From Microvirga antarctica (GTDB lineage Bacteria; Pseudomonadota; Alphaproteobacteria; Rhizobiales; Beijerinckiaceae), in contig NZ_JAGEMM010000001.1 in assembly GCF_017921815.1 (NCBI RefSeq), positions 372,001 to 436,000 of the forward strand: a stretch of 64,000 nucleotides of DNA, read 5' to 3'. Position 1 is the stretch's first letter; each line of letters starts with the position of its first letter. A program made the position numbers and the translations under genes. The notes beneath the pieces were generated by a model, which was given only the letters and a program-made list of their open reading frames with translations, made no database searches and was not told where the DNA came from. Shown piece by piece: positions 35,367 through 46,503 of the stretch.

Positions 35367-35867
35367 TTACCGCCGGTTGAATGTTTCTGTCAGGCGCGTG
35401 GCGACCCTCTCGGGCACAAAGGCCGAGACGTCACCGCCCATCCCGGCGATCTGACGGACAAGCGTGGCGGTGATGGGGCGAACGAGAGGCGAAGCGGCAA
35501 AGAAAACCGTCTGGATCTCCGGCGCCATCGCGGCATTCATCGAGGCCATCTGGATTTCATAGTCGAAATCCGTCCCGTCGCGCAGGCCGCGAACGATGAG
35601 CGTCGCGCCATGGCGTCGCGCCGCGTCGACGGCCAGATCCTTGAAGGTCACAGCCTCAAGAGTCGCGCCGCTTTCCGCGGCAACCGGGCCGCACACCAGG
35701 TTGATCAATTCGGCCCGTTCCTCGGACGAAAAGATCGGAGTCTTGGATGAGTGCACGCCGATGGCCATGACGATGTGATCCGCCACACGGCTTGCTTGCC
35801 GCACCACGTCCAGATGTCCGTTGGTGACGGGATCGAAGCTTCCGGTGAAGAGTGCGGTTCGGGCCAT
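35367..35867 (-). CDS. coaD: phosphopantetheine adenylyltransferase
   Basis: 166 aa, normal length. [14 protein letters not shown] contains the nucleotidyltransferase TxGH motif (TNGH); [16 protein letters not shown] and the C-terminal [13 protein letters not shown] are CoaD signatures. It adenylylates 4'-phosphopantetheine to dephospho-CoA. First gene of the leftward coaD-cyclophilin-TonB-like-cyclophilin cluster. Confidence 0.96.
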   Translation of the reverse strand: MARTALFTGSFDPVTNGHLDVVRQASRVADHIVMAIGVHSSKTPIFSSEERAELINLVCGPVAAESGATLEAVTFKDLAVDAARRHGATLIVRGLRDGTDFDYEIQMASMNAAMAPEIQTVFFAASPLVRPITATLVRQIAGMGGDVSAFVPERVATRLTETFNRR

Positions 35868-36061
35868 AAGGCTATGAAGTAGCTTGAGATTGGCGCGGGG
35901 GCAAGCTGAACGGCACCATTTCCCTAGGCACCCTCCGAGGCCGACCCGCCGCGCTGAACCATCCCGCAGGACTTACCGAGCGTAAGCTTGTGCGTTGGCG
36001 CACGCCCTTCTGTCCGTCCGCATGCGACAACACGGTCGACCTTGCGAAAAAGGAGGGTCTC

Positions 36062-36151
36062 ATGTTCTTCCGCCTCTTCGTCGTCGTCGCGACTGCCGCC
36101 GTCGTCCTCAGCCCTGCCGCCTGGGCTACCTTCACCCACACATCCATCTAG
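36062..36151 (+). CDS. 29-aa hydrophobic leader-like peptide
   Basis: A very short frame with a near-perfect ribosome-binding site: AAGGAGGG at 36050-36057, four bases before ATG. The product has a signal-peptide-like make-up: Arg at position 4, a hydrophobic core (LFVVVATAAVVL), then SPAAWA and only TFTHTSI. It could be a short secreted peptide, a membrane micro-protein or a leader. It is divergent from coaD and convergent with gyrA, so it needs its own promoter, and is followed by a hairpin at 36180. No homologue recalled. Confidence 0.5.
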   Translation: MFFRLFVVVATAAVVLSPAAWATFTHTSI

Positions 36152-36179
36152 CCTCGTCCGCTTGCCGTTTCCACAATCG

Positions 36180-36200
36180 TGGCCGGGACCAGCCCGGCCA
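36180..36200. terminator. hairpin between the mini-ORF and gyrA
   Basis: Perfect 8-bp stem TGGCCGGG / CCCGGCCA with loop ACCAG, in the convergent gap between the 29-aa ORF and the end of gyrA. No T run follows; it may act with factors or serve as an mRNA end stabiliser. Confidence 0.5.
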
Positions 36201-36337
36201 TCGAAAGCGATCGTCCCCTTCCCCGGAACCCCTTACTCAGGGTTTCGAGAGACGCACCACGCAACAGTTCTTGTCTCGCGTTACTGTTCAGCAGCGGTGG
36301 GTTCCGGGCTTCCCTTCATCAGGGCAGGAACACGCGG

Positions 36338-39148
36338 TCAGCTCTCGTTCTCGCCGTCCTCGGGCGCATCCTCACCTGGGCCGCCGTCAATGACCCCGCC
36401 CTCGTCGACGATTTCTTCGTCGTCGGCGGTGTCGTCCTCGCCCTCGATGTGCTCGACCGACACCACCCGCTCCTTGCCTTTGGTGGCAAAGACCGTGACG
36501 CCCTGCGAGTTGCGGCCGACCGTGCGGATGCCGTCCACCGGAACCCGGATCAACTGGCCGTTATCCGTAACCAGCATGATCTGATCGGAATTCTCCACCG
36601 GGAAGGACGCCACCAGTTGGCCGTTGCGGCTGTTGACCGCCATGGCCGTGATGCCTTTGCCGCCGCGGCCGGTGATCCGGTATTCATAAGACGACGTCCG
36701 CTTGCCGTATCCCTTCTCCGACAGGGTCAGGATGAACTGCTCGTGGGCGCTGAGTTCGGTATAGCGCTCCATGGAGAGGGCTTCTCCGGCGATCCCCTCC
36801 TCGTCTCCCGATTCGACCGCACCGTCACTGGGGGCGTCGGCGTTTGAGACTTCACCCATCACGGCGCGGCGCATCTTGAGATACCCTGCCCGCTCTTCCC
36901 CGGTCGCCGCCATGTGGCGCAGGATCGCCATCGAGATAATGGCGTCCCCGGCGGCCAGATTGATGCCGCGCACGCCCATGGAATCGCGACCCTTAAAGAC
37001 ACGCACCTCAGGGACGGCGAAACGGATGCACTGTCCCTTCGCGGTTGTCAGCAGGACGTCGTCGTTCTCCGAACAGATCTGCACGTCGACGATCGACTCG
37101 CCGGCATCGAGCTTCATGGCAATCTTGCCGCCGCGATTGACCTGGATGAAATCCGACAGCTTGTTGCGCCGCACGGTCCCGCGGGACGTTGCAAACATGA
37201 CGTCGAGCTTGTCCCAAGTCGCCTCGTCTTCGGGCAGCGGCATGATCGTGGTGATGCGCTCGTCTTTCTCGAGCGGCAGCATGTTGACCAGGGCCTTGCC
37301 CTTGGCATTGGGCGCGGCAAGCGGCAGCCGCCACACCTTTTCCTTGTAGGCTTGGCCGAGCGACGAGAAGAAGATGACCGGCGTGTGGGTGTTCACGACG
37401 AAGAGCCGCGTGACGAAATCCTCGTCGCGCGTGACCATGCCGGCGCGGCCCTTGCCGCCGCGACGCTGAGCGCGATAGGTCGAGAGCGGCACCCGCTTGA
37501 TGTAGCCGGCATGCGACACGGTCACGACCATGTCCTCGCGCTGGATCAGATCCTCGTCGTCCACGTCAGCTTCCCAGTCCATGATCTGGGTTCGGCGGGG
37601 CGTCGAGAAGGCGTCGCGGATCTGTGACAGCTCGTCCTTGATGATCGTCATGATCCGGATACGCGAGCGCAGGATCTCGAGGTAGTCGGAAATTTCCGCC
37701 GCGAGCTTCGAGAGCTCGTCGCCGATTTCGTCACGACCGAGCGCGGTGAGGCGCTGCAGGCGCAGCTCGAGGATCGCGCGGGCTTGCGCCTCCGAAAGGC
37801 GATAGGAGCCGTCATCGTTGATCTTGTGGCGCGGGTCGTCGACCAGCAGGATCAGCGGTGCGATATCCTGCGCCGGCCAGTCGCGGCCCATCAGGGCCTC
37901 GCGGGCGGAGTTGGGATCGGGCGCGGTCCGGATGAGGCGGATAACCTCGTCGATGTTGGCCACGGCGATAGCCAGACCGCACAGGACGTGGGCGCGCTCG
38001 CGCGCCTTGTTGAGCAGATATTTCGTCCGCCGCGATACGACTTCCTCGCGGAAATCGACGAAGGCCTTAATGAGATCCTTGAGGTTCATCAATTCCGGAC
38101 GGCCGCCGTTCAGCGCCACCATATTGGCGCCGAAGCTCGTCTGCAGCGGCGTGTAGCGATAGAGCTGGTTGAGCACGACATCGGCCATGGCGTCGCGCTT
38201 GATCTCGATCACGATGCGCATGCCGTCGCGATCGGATTCGTCGCGCAGGTCGGAAATTCCCTCGATCTTCTTCTCGCGAACGAGCTCGGCGATCTTTTCG
38301 ATCAGCGTCGCCTTGTTCACCTGATAGGGGATCTCATTGATGATGATCGCTTCGCGCTCCTTGCGCACGATTTCGATCTCGGATTTGCACCGCATGATGA
38401 TGGAGCCACGCCCCGTCAGATAGGCGGATCGCGCGCCGGCACGGCCCAAGATCATCGCACCCGTGGGGAAGTCCGGCCCGGGGATGATCTGGATCAGTTG
38501 CTCGGTGGAAATGTCTGGATCGTCGATGAAGGCGAGGCAGCCGTCGATCACTTCGCCCAGATTGTGCGGCGGCATGTTGGTGGCCATGCCCACCGCGATG
38601 CCACCGGCACCGTTGACGAGGAGATTGGGAAAGCGCGCCGGCAGCACGACCGGCTCGTATTTCGACTCGTCGTAGTTCGGGCTGAAATCGACCGTGTCCT
38701 TGTCGATGTCTTCCAACAGCGGCATCGCCGCCCGGGTCAGGCGCGACTCGGTGTACCGCATCGCCGCCGGCGGATCGCCATCGACAGAACCGAAATTGCC
38801 CTGGCCATCGACCAGCAGCACCCGGAGCGCGAAATCCTGCGCCATGCGCACCAACGCATCGTAGATCGATTGGTCGCCATGCGGGTGATACTGACCCATC
38901 ACGTCACCGACGATGCGCGAGGATTTCACGTGCTTCTTGTCGGGCGTGTAACCGCTCTCGTGCATGGCGTAGAGGATGCGCCGATGCACGGGCTTCAGGC
39001 CGTCTCTTGCGTCAGGCAGTGCCCGGCTGACGATCACGCTCATGGCGTAATCGAGATAGGAGCGCTTCATCTCGTCGACGATGGAGATGATCTTTACGTC
39101 GCTGGCCGGCTGGTCGCCCCCGGGGCCAATATCTTTCGGATCGGTCAA
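36338..39148 (-). CDS. gyrA: DNA gyrase subunit A
   Basis: 936-aa GyrA. The breakage-reunion domain carries catalytic Tyr132 in [10 protein letters not shown]; the GyrA box QRRGGKGR needed for DNA wrapping is present before the beta-pinwheel C-terminal domain, so this is GyrA rather than ParC. An acidic C-terminal tail ([17 protein letters not shown]) follows. The quinolone-resistance region reads [18 protein letters not shown] with Gln at the E. coli Ser83 position, as I recall for several alphaproteobacteria, so it need not mean acquired resistance. Transcribed alone, with a 340-bp upstream gap. Confidence 0.97.
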   Translation of the reverse strand: MTDPKDIGPGGDQPASDVKIISIVDEMKRSYLDYAMSVIVSRALPDARDGLKPVHRRILYAMHESGYTPDKKHVKSSRIVGDVMGQYHPHGDQSIYDALVRMAQDFALRVLLVDGQGNFGSVDGDPPAAMRYTESRLTRAAMPLLEDIDKDTVDFSPNYDESKYEPVVLPARFPNLLVNGAGGIAVGMATNMPPHNLGEVIDGCLAFIDDPDISTEQLIQIIPGPDFPTGAMILGRAGARSAYLTGRGSIIMRCKSEIEIVRKEREAIIINEIPYQVNKATLIEKIAELVREKKIEGISDLRDESDRDGMRIVIEIKRDAMADVVLNQLYRYTPLQTSFGANMVALNGGRPELMNLKDLIKAFVDFREEVVSRRTKYLLNKARERAHVLCGLAIAVANIDEVIRLIRTAPDPNSAREALMGRDWPAQDIAPLILLVDDPRHKINDDGSYRLSEAQARAILELRLQRLTALGRDEIGDELSKLAAEISDYLEILRSRIRIMTIIKDELSQIRDAFSTPRRTQIMDWEADVDDEDLIQREDMVVTVSHAGYIKRVPLSTYRAQRRGGKGRAGMVTRDEDFVTRLFVVNTHTPVIFFSSLGQAYKEKVWRLPLAAPNAKGKALVNMLPLEKDERITTIMPLPEDEATWDKLDVMFATSRGTVRRNKLSDFIQVNRGGKIAMKLDAGESIVDVQICSENDDVLLTTAKGQCIRFAVPEVRVFKGRDSMGVRGINLAAGDAIISMAILRHMAATGEERAGYLKMRRAVMGEVSNADAPSDGAVESGDEEGIAGEALSMERYTELSAHEQFILTLSEKGYGKRTSSYEYRITGRGGKGITAMAVNSRNGQLVASFPVENSDQIMLVTDNGQLIRVPVDGIRTVGRNSQGVTVFATKGKERVVSVEHIEGEDDTADDEEIVDEGGVIDGGPGEDAPEDGENES

Positions 39149-39492
39149 GGTCGGTCTTTCTCAAAACGCCCGTCTGCAAGGAGCGGCTGGAGCAGCCACC
39201 CTATACAGCTCGACCGCCACACGCGAATCCGGGGCGATTGCAAAAGGCGAATCCAAGTGAAATCAAACCTTTAGATGACTGACAACGGCGTATTTTTCAA
39301 GGCGTTTCGAGCGCTTATCCAAAGCCAGGCGGCATCTGCATCAAACGATTCGCGCCGGGTTGCCGACGCCTCTCATCTGCGAGGTTTATATACCTAATTC
39401 ACCCGGAGATTTCCGAGGGCCGATAGGGTCAGGACGCTGCTTCCCCGTCTGCGTATCGGGGCTACCTGGCTATCATGCGAGAGGGACGGGAC
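39149..39492. other. gyrA upstream intergenic region
   Basis: 344 bp between the start of gyrA and the end of the PP2C-like gene, both leftward. It is AT-richer around 39250-39420 and should hold the gyrA promoter, but I see no clear -35/-10 pair, no hairpin with a T run and no small gene. Confidence 0.5.
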
Positions 39493-40341
39493 TCACGCTC
39501 TCAACAGAAGCGCCGTGGCATCATCGCTCACCTTGAAGCGCGGGAACAGGCGACCATCCGGGTCGATTTCCGTCTCGATATGGCGGGCCGTCGCGGCCAG
39601 GGACGCCAGCCCCTCGTTCAGCGCCTTTTGGACAAGCGCCTGCGCATCCAGGTGAGCGTAGAGGTCTACAAGTGAGGAAAATCCGTCGCTCGTGAGGAGG
39701 ATGACCGTCCCGTCCTCACAGGGGACCCGGGCGTACCGGACCCGGTCTGCGGCGCCGGGGTCAAGCCCCAGCAGCGCAAGGCCGCCGCCCTTCTTCTGTC
39801 GCTCGCGCCGACCGGCGAGCCAGGTCTGAAACACCTCAGACTTGCCAATGTCCTTTGGCGTGCAGCCGCTTGCCGAAAGGAGTTCGGCCGCTTTCGCCAT
39901 CTCGAATTTGCGCAGGTCCGGCGCATCGCCGACGGTCACGACGTGTCCGTCCAGGCCTCGCAGGAATGCGGTCGTGTCGGCAAAGGTCCAGACATCGAGG
40001 CTGTCGCCCTGTCGACGCACTAGGGTCATGGCCCCCACGGGCCAGGTCATGAAATCCAGGCGCTCGGGGGGAGCCCGGTGCATGAAGAGCCGTCGCGCCT
40101 CTTCCATCACATGCCGCAGGAGCGCCACTCCGTCAGCGGCCTGGGGCGCGAGATCGGACAGGCGCTCGCTGGCAAAGTCAGCAAGCCAGGCGGCATCGCT
40201 GTCTGCGTTCATGAGCGCAGGCGTGCCGGGAAAGATAGACGTGTCGATGACCCAAGCGTAGTCGCCGCTCGCCCCGCAGGAATCCTCGTTCGGGCGGTCA
40301 TGAGACCCTGCCAGGCTGATCCGGTCCAGAACCGTGAACAT
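39493..40341 (-). CDS. divergent PP2C-like (PPM) phosphatase-family protein
   Basis: 282-aa protein with PP2C landmarks: SHDRPNEDSCG at the N-terminus, YAWVIDTSIF at the first metal motif, LTSDGFSSLVD and a C-terminal SDDATALLL. The usual DGxG/H after the first metal Asp is replaced by DTSIF, so metal binding may be reduced. It could be an active Ser/Thr phosphatase or a pseudophosphatase. Start ATG 40341 at MFTVLDRISL. It is divergent from the marC-type gene with a 69-bp gap. Confidence 0.65.
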   Translation of the reverse strand: MFTVLDRISLAGSHDRPNEDSCGASGDYAWVIDTSIFPGTPALMNADSDAAWLADFASERLSDLAPQAADGVALLRHVMEEARRLFMHRAPPERLDFMTWPVGAMTLVRRQGDSLDVWTFADTTAFLRGLDGHVVTVGDAPDLRKFEMAKAAELLSASGCTPKDIGKSEVFQTWLAGRRERQKKGGGLALLGLDPGAADRVRYARVPCEDGTVILLTSDGFSSLVDLYAHLDAQALVQKALNEGLASLAATARHIETEIDPDGRLFPRFKVSDDATALLLRA

Positions 40342-40410
40342 CGTTGCGCAACCCCTCGCCAAAAGCTCTCGAAGAGGCCATAACCCATAGATCTCGACGA
40401 GGTCCAGCAG

Positions 40411-41049
40411 ATGCTTCTCGACTACATCTCCGCCGCTCTGGTCACGATCCTCGTCACGCTCGATCCGCCCGCGCTGGCGCCGATCTTCGTGTCGTTGACC
40501 CGGGGCATGAACGCGGCAGAGCGGCGCCGGGTCGCGCTGCGGGCGGCGATTATCGCCTTCGGCATCCTGGCGTTTTTCGGCCTGGGTGGCGAAATCCTGC
40601 TTCGGCTTCTGGGAGTTGGAATTCCGGCGTTCCGCATTTCAGGCGGGTTGCTGCTGTTCTGGATCGCCTTCGAGATGGTGTTCGAGCGCCGCAACGAGCG
40701 CAAGCAACACACGGCCGACATCGCCATCACCGAGGATCACATCCGCAATGTGGCCGCCTTTCCCCTGGCGATCCCGCTCATGGCCGGACCGGGCGCCATC
40801 ACGGCCACGATCCTTCTGGCGGGTCGGGCGGAGGGAAAGCTCGTTTATCTCGGCGCGCTCATCGCCATTCTGGCGCTCGGCGTCTTCAGCTGCTTTGCGG
40901 TTTTCATGGGCGCCGACAGGGTTTCCCGCTGGCTCGGCGTCACGGGCAACATCGTGCTGAGCCGCCTTTTGGGGGTGATCCTGGCGGGCCTTGCCGTCCA
41001 GTTCATCATCAACGGCGTCACCGACCTCATCCCCCTCGCGCGGCCCTGA
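40411..41049 (+). CDS. MarC family integral membrane protein
   Basis: 212 aa, about six transmembrane segments. Family signatures are VTLDPPALAPIFVSLT at the N-terminus, ISGGLLLFWIAFEMVF, AFPLAIPLMAGPGAITATILL and NIVLSRLLGVILAGLAVQFIINGV. Function in the inner membrane is unknown; the historical link to multiple antibiotic resistance is not supported for the family. Start ATG 40411; the longer open frame in another phase is a shadow. Confidence 0.9.
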   Translation: MLLDYISAALVTILVTLDPPALAPIFVSLTRGMNAAERRRVALRAAIIAFGILAFFGLGGEILLRLLGVGIPAFRISGGLLLFWIAFEMVFERRNERKQHTADIAITEDHIRNVAAFPLAIPLMAGPGAITATILLAGRAEGKLVYLGALIAILALGVFSCFAVFMGADRVSRWLGVTGNIVLSRLLGVILAGLAVQFIINGVTDLIPLARP

Positions 41050-41096
41050 GCGGGCTGGGTTGTCGGTCGCGACGGCTTGACACGCGGACTGACGCA

Positions 41097-42215
41097 TTAC
41101 CCGAGCGTTTCTAACAGACGTTTGATCAATTCCTGACGCGGTGCGATCGAGGAGATCAGGCCATATTCCTGCAGCGTGTGCGCGCCATCGCCGTCGATTC
41201 CCAGACCGTCGAGCGTCGGGATCCCGATGGCCGCCGTGAAATTGCCGTCCGATCCGCCGCCCGCCCGCGGGGAGGCTACCAGATCGATACCGATCTGGGA
41301 CGCTAGGGATTTAGCGTGATCGAACAGACGTTGGGTTTCGGCGCTGCATTCGTAGGGCGGACGATTCATATCGCCCACCACGCTGACCTTGAAGTCGGGA
41401 CTCTGGGCTTGGAGCGCGCGGATGGCCGCAGTGAGGACTTCGCCGTCAGACACGGTCTCGACCCGCAAGTCCACCGGGAATGTACAATGCTGCGGGATGG
41501 TGTTGACGGCCGTGCCGCCTGAAATCATGCCGACTGTCGTGGTAATGCCACGGGCATAGTCGGTCATCGCCTCGACGGCAAGAATCTGACGGGCCGCTTC
41601 GTAGATCGCGTTGCGTCCGTCGGGATGCCGCGAGCCCGCATGGGCGGGGCGCCCCTCCACATGGACATCAAAGCGACCGACGCCCTTGCGGGATGTGACG
41701 ATCTTGCCGCCGTCCCGCGCCGGTTCTGTCACCAGCGCGAACGCCGATGCCCGACCGAGATCCTCGATAGTCGCGCGGGTCATCGGGCTGCCGATTTCCT
41801 CGTCCGGCGTGACGATGAACACCATCGGCCGCGCGGCGTCGCCGCTGCGGGCCACTTCCTTGAAGGCCTGGATGGCGAAATAGGCTCCGCCCTTCATGTC
41901 GTAGACGCCCGGACCATAGAGGCGGTCGCCTTCGATTCTGAGCGGCAGATCGCCCTTGATCGTGCCCACCGGATGGACGGTGTCCAGATGCGACATGATG
42001 AGAATCGAGGGCTTGTCCTGCTGCGGCCCCGCCCGCAGGATAAGCGCGTCGCCGAGTCCTTGCGAGCCGGGGATCCGCTCGACAGCGATGGGGGCATCGG
42101 CCACCTCCGCCGCCACGAGATCCATCATCAGGTTGACCCCCGCCACGTCGTTCGTCGGGCTCTCAGTGCGGATCCAGGTGAGCAGCGTGTCGAGCGAGGG
42201 CGATGAGAGGGTCAT
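41097..42215 (-). CDS. M20 family metallopeptidase (glutamate carboxypeptidase-like)
   Basis: 372-aa zinc amidohydrolase of the ArgE/DapE/CPG2 family. Zinc ligands and catalytic residues are visible: SHLDTVHP, bridging Asp in YDMKGG, catalytic Glu pair in TPDEEIGS, TEPA and the C-terminal His in GDGAHT; the dimerisation domain begins near SRKGVGRFDVHVEGRPAHAG. No signal peptide, so cytoplasmic. It probably removes a C-terminal Glu-like residue or deacylates an N-acyl amino acid; the substrate is uncertain. Confidence 0.88.
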   Translation of the reverse strand: MTLSSPSLDTLLTWIRTESPTNDVAGVNLMMDLVAAEVADAPIAVERIPGSQGLGDALILRAGPQQDKPSILIMSHLDTVHPVGTIKGDLPLRIEGDRLYGPGVYDMKGGAYFAIQAFKEVARSGDAARPMVFIVTPDEEIGSPMTRATIEDLGRASAFALVTEPARDGGKIVTSRKGVGRFDVHVEGRPAHAGSRHPDGRNAIYEAARQILAVEAMTDYARGITTTVGMISGGTAVNTIPQHCTFPVDLRVETVSDGEVLTAAIRALQAQSPDFKVSVVGDMNRPPYECSAETQRLFDHAKSLASQIGIDLVASPRAGGGSDGNFTAAIGIPTLDGLGIDGDGAHTLQEYGLISSIAPRQELIKRLLETLG

Positions 42216-42295
42216 GGGGTGATGCCTATTATCTGCGCTTCCGGTGAGGTACCGTCTCGCTTCCCAAACATCAACCGCCGAAAGGCCTGCCAGCC

Positions 42296-42811
42296 CTAGA
42301 ACGGGATGTCGTCGTCGATATCGCCGTATTTTGACCCGCCGCCCGAAGCGGGGGCGGAAGCCGGCCTGCGTTCCATGGGTGAGGAAGACCCGAAATCGCC
42401 ACCGCGACTGATCTGCCCGCCGCCGCCCTGCTCCTCGGCGAAATCACCGCCACCGCCGCCGCGGCTGTCGAGAAGCGTGAGTTCGCCACGGAATCGCTGA
42501 AGCACGATCTCGGTCGTGTACTTCTCCTGGCCGGACTGGTCCTGCCATTTGCGGGTCTGAAGCTGACCCTCGATGTACACTTTCGAGCCCTTCTTCAGGT
42601 ATTGCTCGGCAACACGGGCAAGGTTCTCATTGAAAATGACAACCGAATGCCACTCGGTCTTCTCCTTGCGCTCGCCGGAATTCTTGTCTTTCCAGTTTTC
42701 GGACGTGGCGATGCGCAGGTTGACCACCGGATCGCCCGATCCCATGCGACGCACTTCCGGGTCGCGGCCCAGATTGCCCACGAGGATCACTTTGTTCACG
42801 CTGCCGGCCAT
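42296..42811 (-). CDS. ssb: single-stranded DNA-binding protein
   Basis: 171-aa SSB with the OB-fold N-terminus ([53 protein letters not shown]), a Gly-rich linker and the acidic tip DDDIPF that recruits partner proteins. Start ATG 42811; an ATG three codons earlier is less typical. Located near uvrA, a common arrangement in alphaproteobacteria. Confidence 0.96.
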   Translation of the reverse strand: MAGSVNKVILVGNLGRDPEVRRMGSGDPVVNLRIATSENWKDKNSGERKEKTEWHSVVIFNENLARVAEQYLKKGSKVYIEGQLQTRKWQDQSGQEKYTTEIVLQRFRGELTLLDSRGGGGGDFAEEQGGGGQISRGGDFGSSSPMERRPASAPASGGGSKYGDIDDDIPF

Positions 42812-42965
42812 CGGCGTCACTCCCGTTCAAATCTCAGGGTGTCTTCTGCGGCGGGAAAGCGCCTGCGACAACCCGAAGGATCGATCTCTCCCCAATAAAA
42901 GGCAGGCAGCCTGAGAGTTCCGAACACGCAGGCCAGCAGGAGGCAGCGGACCGGATGGACGGTCC

Positions 42966-43313
42966 TCAGGGGCCTATGATTCGCCGAACCTCCGCCAAAG
43001 AGGCCTCGCAGGCGGCCTTGTCGCCGGCCGCGTCTGCCTGTCGGGCCTGAACCAGCGCAGCGGCGGCTGGCTCGAGGGGGATGCCCTCCCCCAGCTTCTC
43101 CTCCGCCTTGGCAATAGATTGCGGCGTCGGCTGGTGATGGAGTTGCGCAGTCTCCGCCTGCTTTCCAGTCGCGCCCTTCCCGGCCACGGAGTCGACGCGC
43201 TCATCGAGTCGGGCCTGCATTTTGTCGATGTCGACCGTGCACGGCCCGGCGATGGCAGCACCGACCGAAAGCACCATCGTCACCACGGCCCCGGCGAGGC
43301 GAAAACTTGTCAT
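42966..43313 (-). CDS. small secreted helical protein
   Basis: 115 aa with a signal peptide (about 1-22, AGAVVTMVLSVGAAIAG). The mature protein is charged and helical, with Cys in PCTVDIDKMQARLDERVD and KAACEASLAEVRRI that could form one disulfide, and a central QPTPQSIAKAEEKLGEG. No named family recognised; similar short exported proteins are common in rhizobia. It is divergent from uvrA, separated by 246 bp. Confidence 0.7.
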   Translation of the reverse strand: MTSFRLAGAVVTMVLSVGAAIAGPCTVDIDKMQARLDERVDSVAGKGATGKQAETAQLHHQPTPQSIAKAEEKLGEGIPLEPAAAALVQARQADAAGDKAACEASLAEVRRIIGP

Positions 43314-43559
43314 GTAGGTCCCCCGAATATTCGACCCCAGTCTACACCACAGAGCTTGTCAGCACATGGTTTGCTTAAAGGCCGAGGCCGATTTTGTCGC
43401 AGCGCCGACGCCCCGTAGGGCCGATTGCCGCATGTACTCTCTTTGTTCTAGAGTCTCCGGACCGAATCGCTCGGACTGGTTGTTTCCGCGCAGGCCGGAT
43501 CACATATTGCTGATCCGGCCTGACGAGGCTGGTTTCCCACTTCAGAACTTGAGCAGGCC

Positions 43560-46493
43560 ATGGCTAAACTCGACGATCTGTTCAACCGCGCCAGAGCGGG
43601 TGACCCCAACGCGCGCGTGATTTCCGTCCGCGGCGCCCGCGAACACAACCTGAAGAACGTGGACCTGATGGTCCCGCGCGACCAGCTCGTGGTGTTCACC
43701 GGCCTCTCCGGATCGGGAAAGTCCTCGTTGGCCTTCGACACGATCTACGCTGAGGGACAACGTCGCTACGTGGAATCCCTGTCGGCCTACGCCCGCCAGT
43801 TCCTGGAAATGATGCAGAAGCCGGACGTCGACCAGATCGACGGCCTGTCGCCGGCGATTTCCATCGAGCAGAAGACGACGTCGCGCAATCCCCGCTCGAC
43901 AGTCGGCACGGTGACCGAGATCTATGACTACATGCGCCTGCTCTGGGCGCGGGTCGGCATCCCCTACTCGCCAGCAACCGGCCTGCCCATCGAGAGCCAG
44001 ACGGTGAGCCAGATGGTCGATCGGGTGCTCGCATTGCCGGCCAAGACCCGGCTTTACCTGCTCGCGCCGGTGGTTCGCGGCCGAAAGGGCGAGTACCGCA
44101 AGGAGATTGCGGAGTTTCAGAAAAAGGGCTTTCAGCGCCTGAAAATCGACGGCGAGTACTACGCCATCGACGAACCGCCGACCCTAGACAAGAAATTCAA
44201 GCACGATATCGACGTGGTCGTCGACCGGATCGTGGTCCGGGCGGATATCGCGGCGCGGTTGGCCGAATCCTTCGAGACAGCGCTTGAGCTGACCGACGGC
44301 ATCGCGGTGGTGGAATATGCCGACGACAAGGACGACAAGGGGCAGCCCAAGCGCATCGTCTTCTCGTCGAAATTTGCCTGTCCGGTGTCCGGCTTCACGA
44401 TTCCGGAGATCGAGCCGCGCCTGTTCTCGTTCAACAACCCCTTCGGCGCCTGCCCTACCTGTGGCGGAATCGGCCACGAGATGCGGATCGACGAGGCGCT
44501 GATCGTTCCGGACGAGACGATTTCGCTGAAGCGCGGCGCGATCGCCCCGTGGGCGAAGTCGTCTTCGCCCTATTATGGCCAGACCCTCGAAGCGATCACG
44601 AAGCACTACAAGGCGTCCATGACCAAGCCGTGGGCCGAACTCCCGGAGAAGGTACGCGACGCGATCCTGTTCGGATCCGGGTCGGACGCGATCCGGATGG
44701 CCTATGACGACGGGCTTCGGGCCTATGAGGTGAGAAAGCCCTTCGAGGGCGTCATCACCAATCTGGAGCGTCGTTACAAGGAAACGGAGAGCGACTGGGC
44801 GCGGGATGAAATCGGCCGCTACATGAGCGAGACGCCGTGCGGTTCATGCGGTGGAAAACGCCTGAAGCCGGAGGCCCTGGCCGTCAAGATTGCAGGCTCG
44901 GATATCGGCGATGCGACAAGTCTGTCTGTGCGCGACGCCCACGGCTGGTTCGGCCGCCTGACAGAACAATTGACGCCTAAGCAGAACGAAATCGCTGGCC
45001 GCATTCTCAAGGAGATCCGCGACCGCCTGACCTTCCTGGTCGATGTCGGCCTTGAATACCTGACCCTGGCACGCGCCTCCGGCACCCTGTCGGGCGGCGA
45101 AAGCCAGCGCATCCGGTTGGCGAGCCAGATCGGATCGGGCCTGACGGGCGTGCTTTATGTCCTCGACGAACCCTCCATCGGACTGCACCAGCGCGACAAC
45201 GAGCGCCTGCTGGTGACGCTGAAGCGACTGAGGGATCTGGGCAACACGGTCATCGTCGTCGAGCACGACGAGGACGCCATTCTGCAGGCGGATTATGTGT
45301 TCGATATCGGGCCGGGCGCCGGGATCCATGGCGGCGAGATCGTGGCGGAGGGAACCCCCTCCGAGATCCTCGCCAATCCGAAGTCGCTCACGGGGCAGTA
45401 TCTCACCGGTGAGATGTCGGTGAAGGTCCCCCCAAAGCGGCGCAAGCCTTCGAAGAGCCGAATGCTCAAGGTCGTGGGCGCCAGGGGTAACAATCTCAAG
45501 AACGTGACGGCCGAAATTCCGCTGGGGACATTTACCTGCATCACCGGCGTGTCCGGCGGCGGCAAATCCACCCTGGTGATCGACACCCTCTACAAGGCGG
45601 TGGCGCGCAAGCTCAACGGCGCGATGGAGCACCCTGCCCCCTTCGACCGGATCGAGGGGCTCGAGCATCTCGACAAGGTCATCGACATCGACCAATCGCC
45701 GATTGGGCGCACGCCGCGGTCGAACCCAGCGACCTATGTGGGCGCATTCACGCCGATCCGGGAGTGGTTTGCCGGTCTTCCGGAAGCGAAAGCACGCGGC
45801 TACCAGGCAGGCCGGTTCTCCTTCAACGTCAAGGGCGGACGCTGCGAAGCCTGTTCGGGGGACGGGGTCATCAAGATTGAGATGCACTTCCTGCCGGATG
45901 TTTACGTCACGTGCGATGTCTGCAAGGGCAAGCGCTACGATCGGGAGACCCTTGAGGTCAAATACCGGGACAAATCCATCGCCGACGTGCTCGACATGAC
46001 GGTCGAGGAAGCGCGGGACTTGTTCAAGGCCGTGCCGTCAATCCGCGAGAAGATGCAGACGCTGTCCCGTGTCGGTCTCGACTACGTGCATGTGGGCCAG
46101 CAGGCCACCACCCTCTCGGGCGGCGAGGCCCAGCGCGTGAAACTGTCGAAGGAGTTGTCGAAGCGGGCGACCGGCCGCACGCTCTACATCCTGGACGAGC
46201 CGACGACCGGCCTGCACTTCCACGACGTCGCCAAGCTGTTGGAAGTGCTTCACGAATTGGTTGAGCAGGGCAATTCGGTCGTCGTGATCGAGCACAATCT
46301 GGAGGTCATCAAGACCGCCGATTGGGTGATCGACATGGGGCCTGAAGGCGGCGACGGCGGTGGCCAGATCGTCGCGCAGGGCACTCCGGAGGACATCTGC
46401 AAGGTGAAGGAAAGCTATACCGGCCGCTTCCTCAAGGGCGTGCTGGCGCGCCGTCCCTTGAAAAAGGCGAAGATGAAGGAAGCGGCCGAATAG
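43560..46493 (+). CDS. uvrA: UvrABC system protein A
   Basis: 977-aa damage-recognition ATPase of nucleotide excision repair. Two ABC modules: Walker [10 protein letters not shown] (about residue 49) and GVSGGGKST (about 663), with two LSGGE-type signatures ([30 protein letters not shown]). Zinc motifs CPTCGG, CGSCGG and CEACSG...CDVCKG are intact. ATG 43560 starts [12 protein letters not shown] found no exact GTTC-N7-GTTC alphaproteobacterial LexA box in the upstream gap. Confidence 0.98.
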   Translation: MAKLDDLFNRARAGDPNARVISVRGAREHNLKNVDLMVPRDQLVVFTGLSGSGKSSLAFDTIYAEGQRRYVESLSAYARQFLEMMQKPDVDQIDGLSPAISIEQKTTSRNPRSTVGTVTEIYDYMRLLWARVGIPYSPATGLPIESQTVSQMVDRVLALPAKTRLYLLAPVVRGRKGEYRKEIAEFQKKGFQRLKIDGEYYAIDEPPTLDKKFKHDIDVVVDRIVVRADIAARLAESFETALELTDGIAVVEYADDKDDKGQPKRIVFSSKFACPVSGFTIPEIEPRLFSFNNPFGACPTCGGIGHEMRIDEALIVPDETISLKRGAIAPWAKSSSPYYGQTLEAITKHYKASMTKPWAELPEKVRDAILFGSGSDAIRMAYDDGLRAYEVRKPFEGVITNLERRYKETESDWARDEIGRYMSETPCGSCGGKRLKPEALAVKIAGSDIGDATSLSVRDAHGWFGRLTEQLTPKQNEIAGRILKEIRDRLTFLVDVGLEYLTLARASGTLSGGESQRIRLASQIGSGLTGVLYVLDEPSIGLHQRDNERLLVTLKRLRDLGNTVIVVEHDEDAILQADYVFDIGPGAGIHGGEIVAEGTPSEILANPKSLTGQYLTGEMSVKVPPKRRKPSKSRMLKVVGARGNNLKNVTAEIPLGTFTCITGVSGGGKSTLVIDTLYKAVARKLNGAMEHPAPFDRIEGLEHLDKVIDIDQSPIGRTPRSNPATYVGAFTPIREWFAGLPEAKARGYQAGRFSFNVKGGRCEACSGDGVIKIEMHFLPDVYVTCDVCKGKRYDRETLEVKYRDKSIADVLDMTVEEARDLFKAVPSIREKMQTLSRVGLDYVHVGQQATTLSGGEAQRVKLSKELSKRATGRTLYILDEPTTGLHFHDVAKLLEVLHELVEQGNSVVVIEHNLEVIKTADWVIDMGPEGGDGGGQIVAQGTPEDICKVKESYTGRFLKGVLARRPLKKAKMKEAAE

Positions 46494-46503
46494 GGTTCAG
46501 CTC

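Noticed and set aside
38850-38910. GyrA quinolone-resistance mutation (Gln at the Ser83 position)
   Set aside because: HGDQSIYD is, to my knowledge, ordinary in several alphaproteobacterial GyrA proteins; no claim of resistance is justified.
37784-39274. 496-codon open frame opposite gyrA
   Set aside because: Shadow of the gyrA reading frame, low-complexity composition and no ribosome-binding site.
43314-43559. LexA/SOS box upstream of uvrA
   Set aside because: No exact GTTC-N7-GTTC or GAAC-N7-GAAC pair was found by reading; a degenerate site cannot be excluded.
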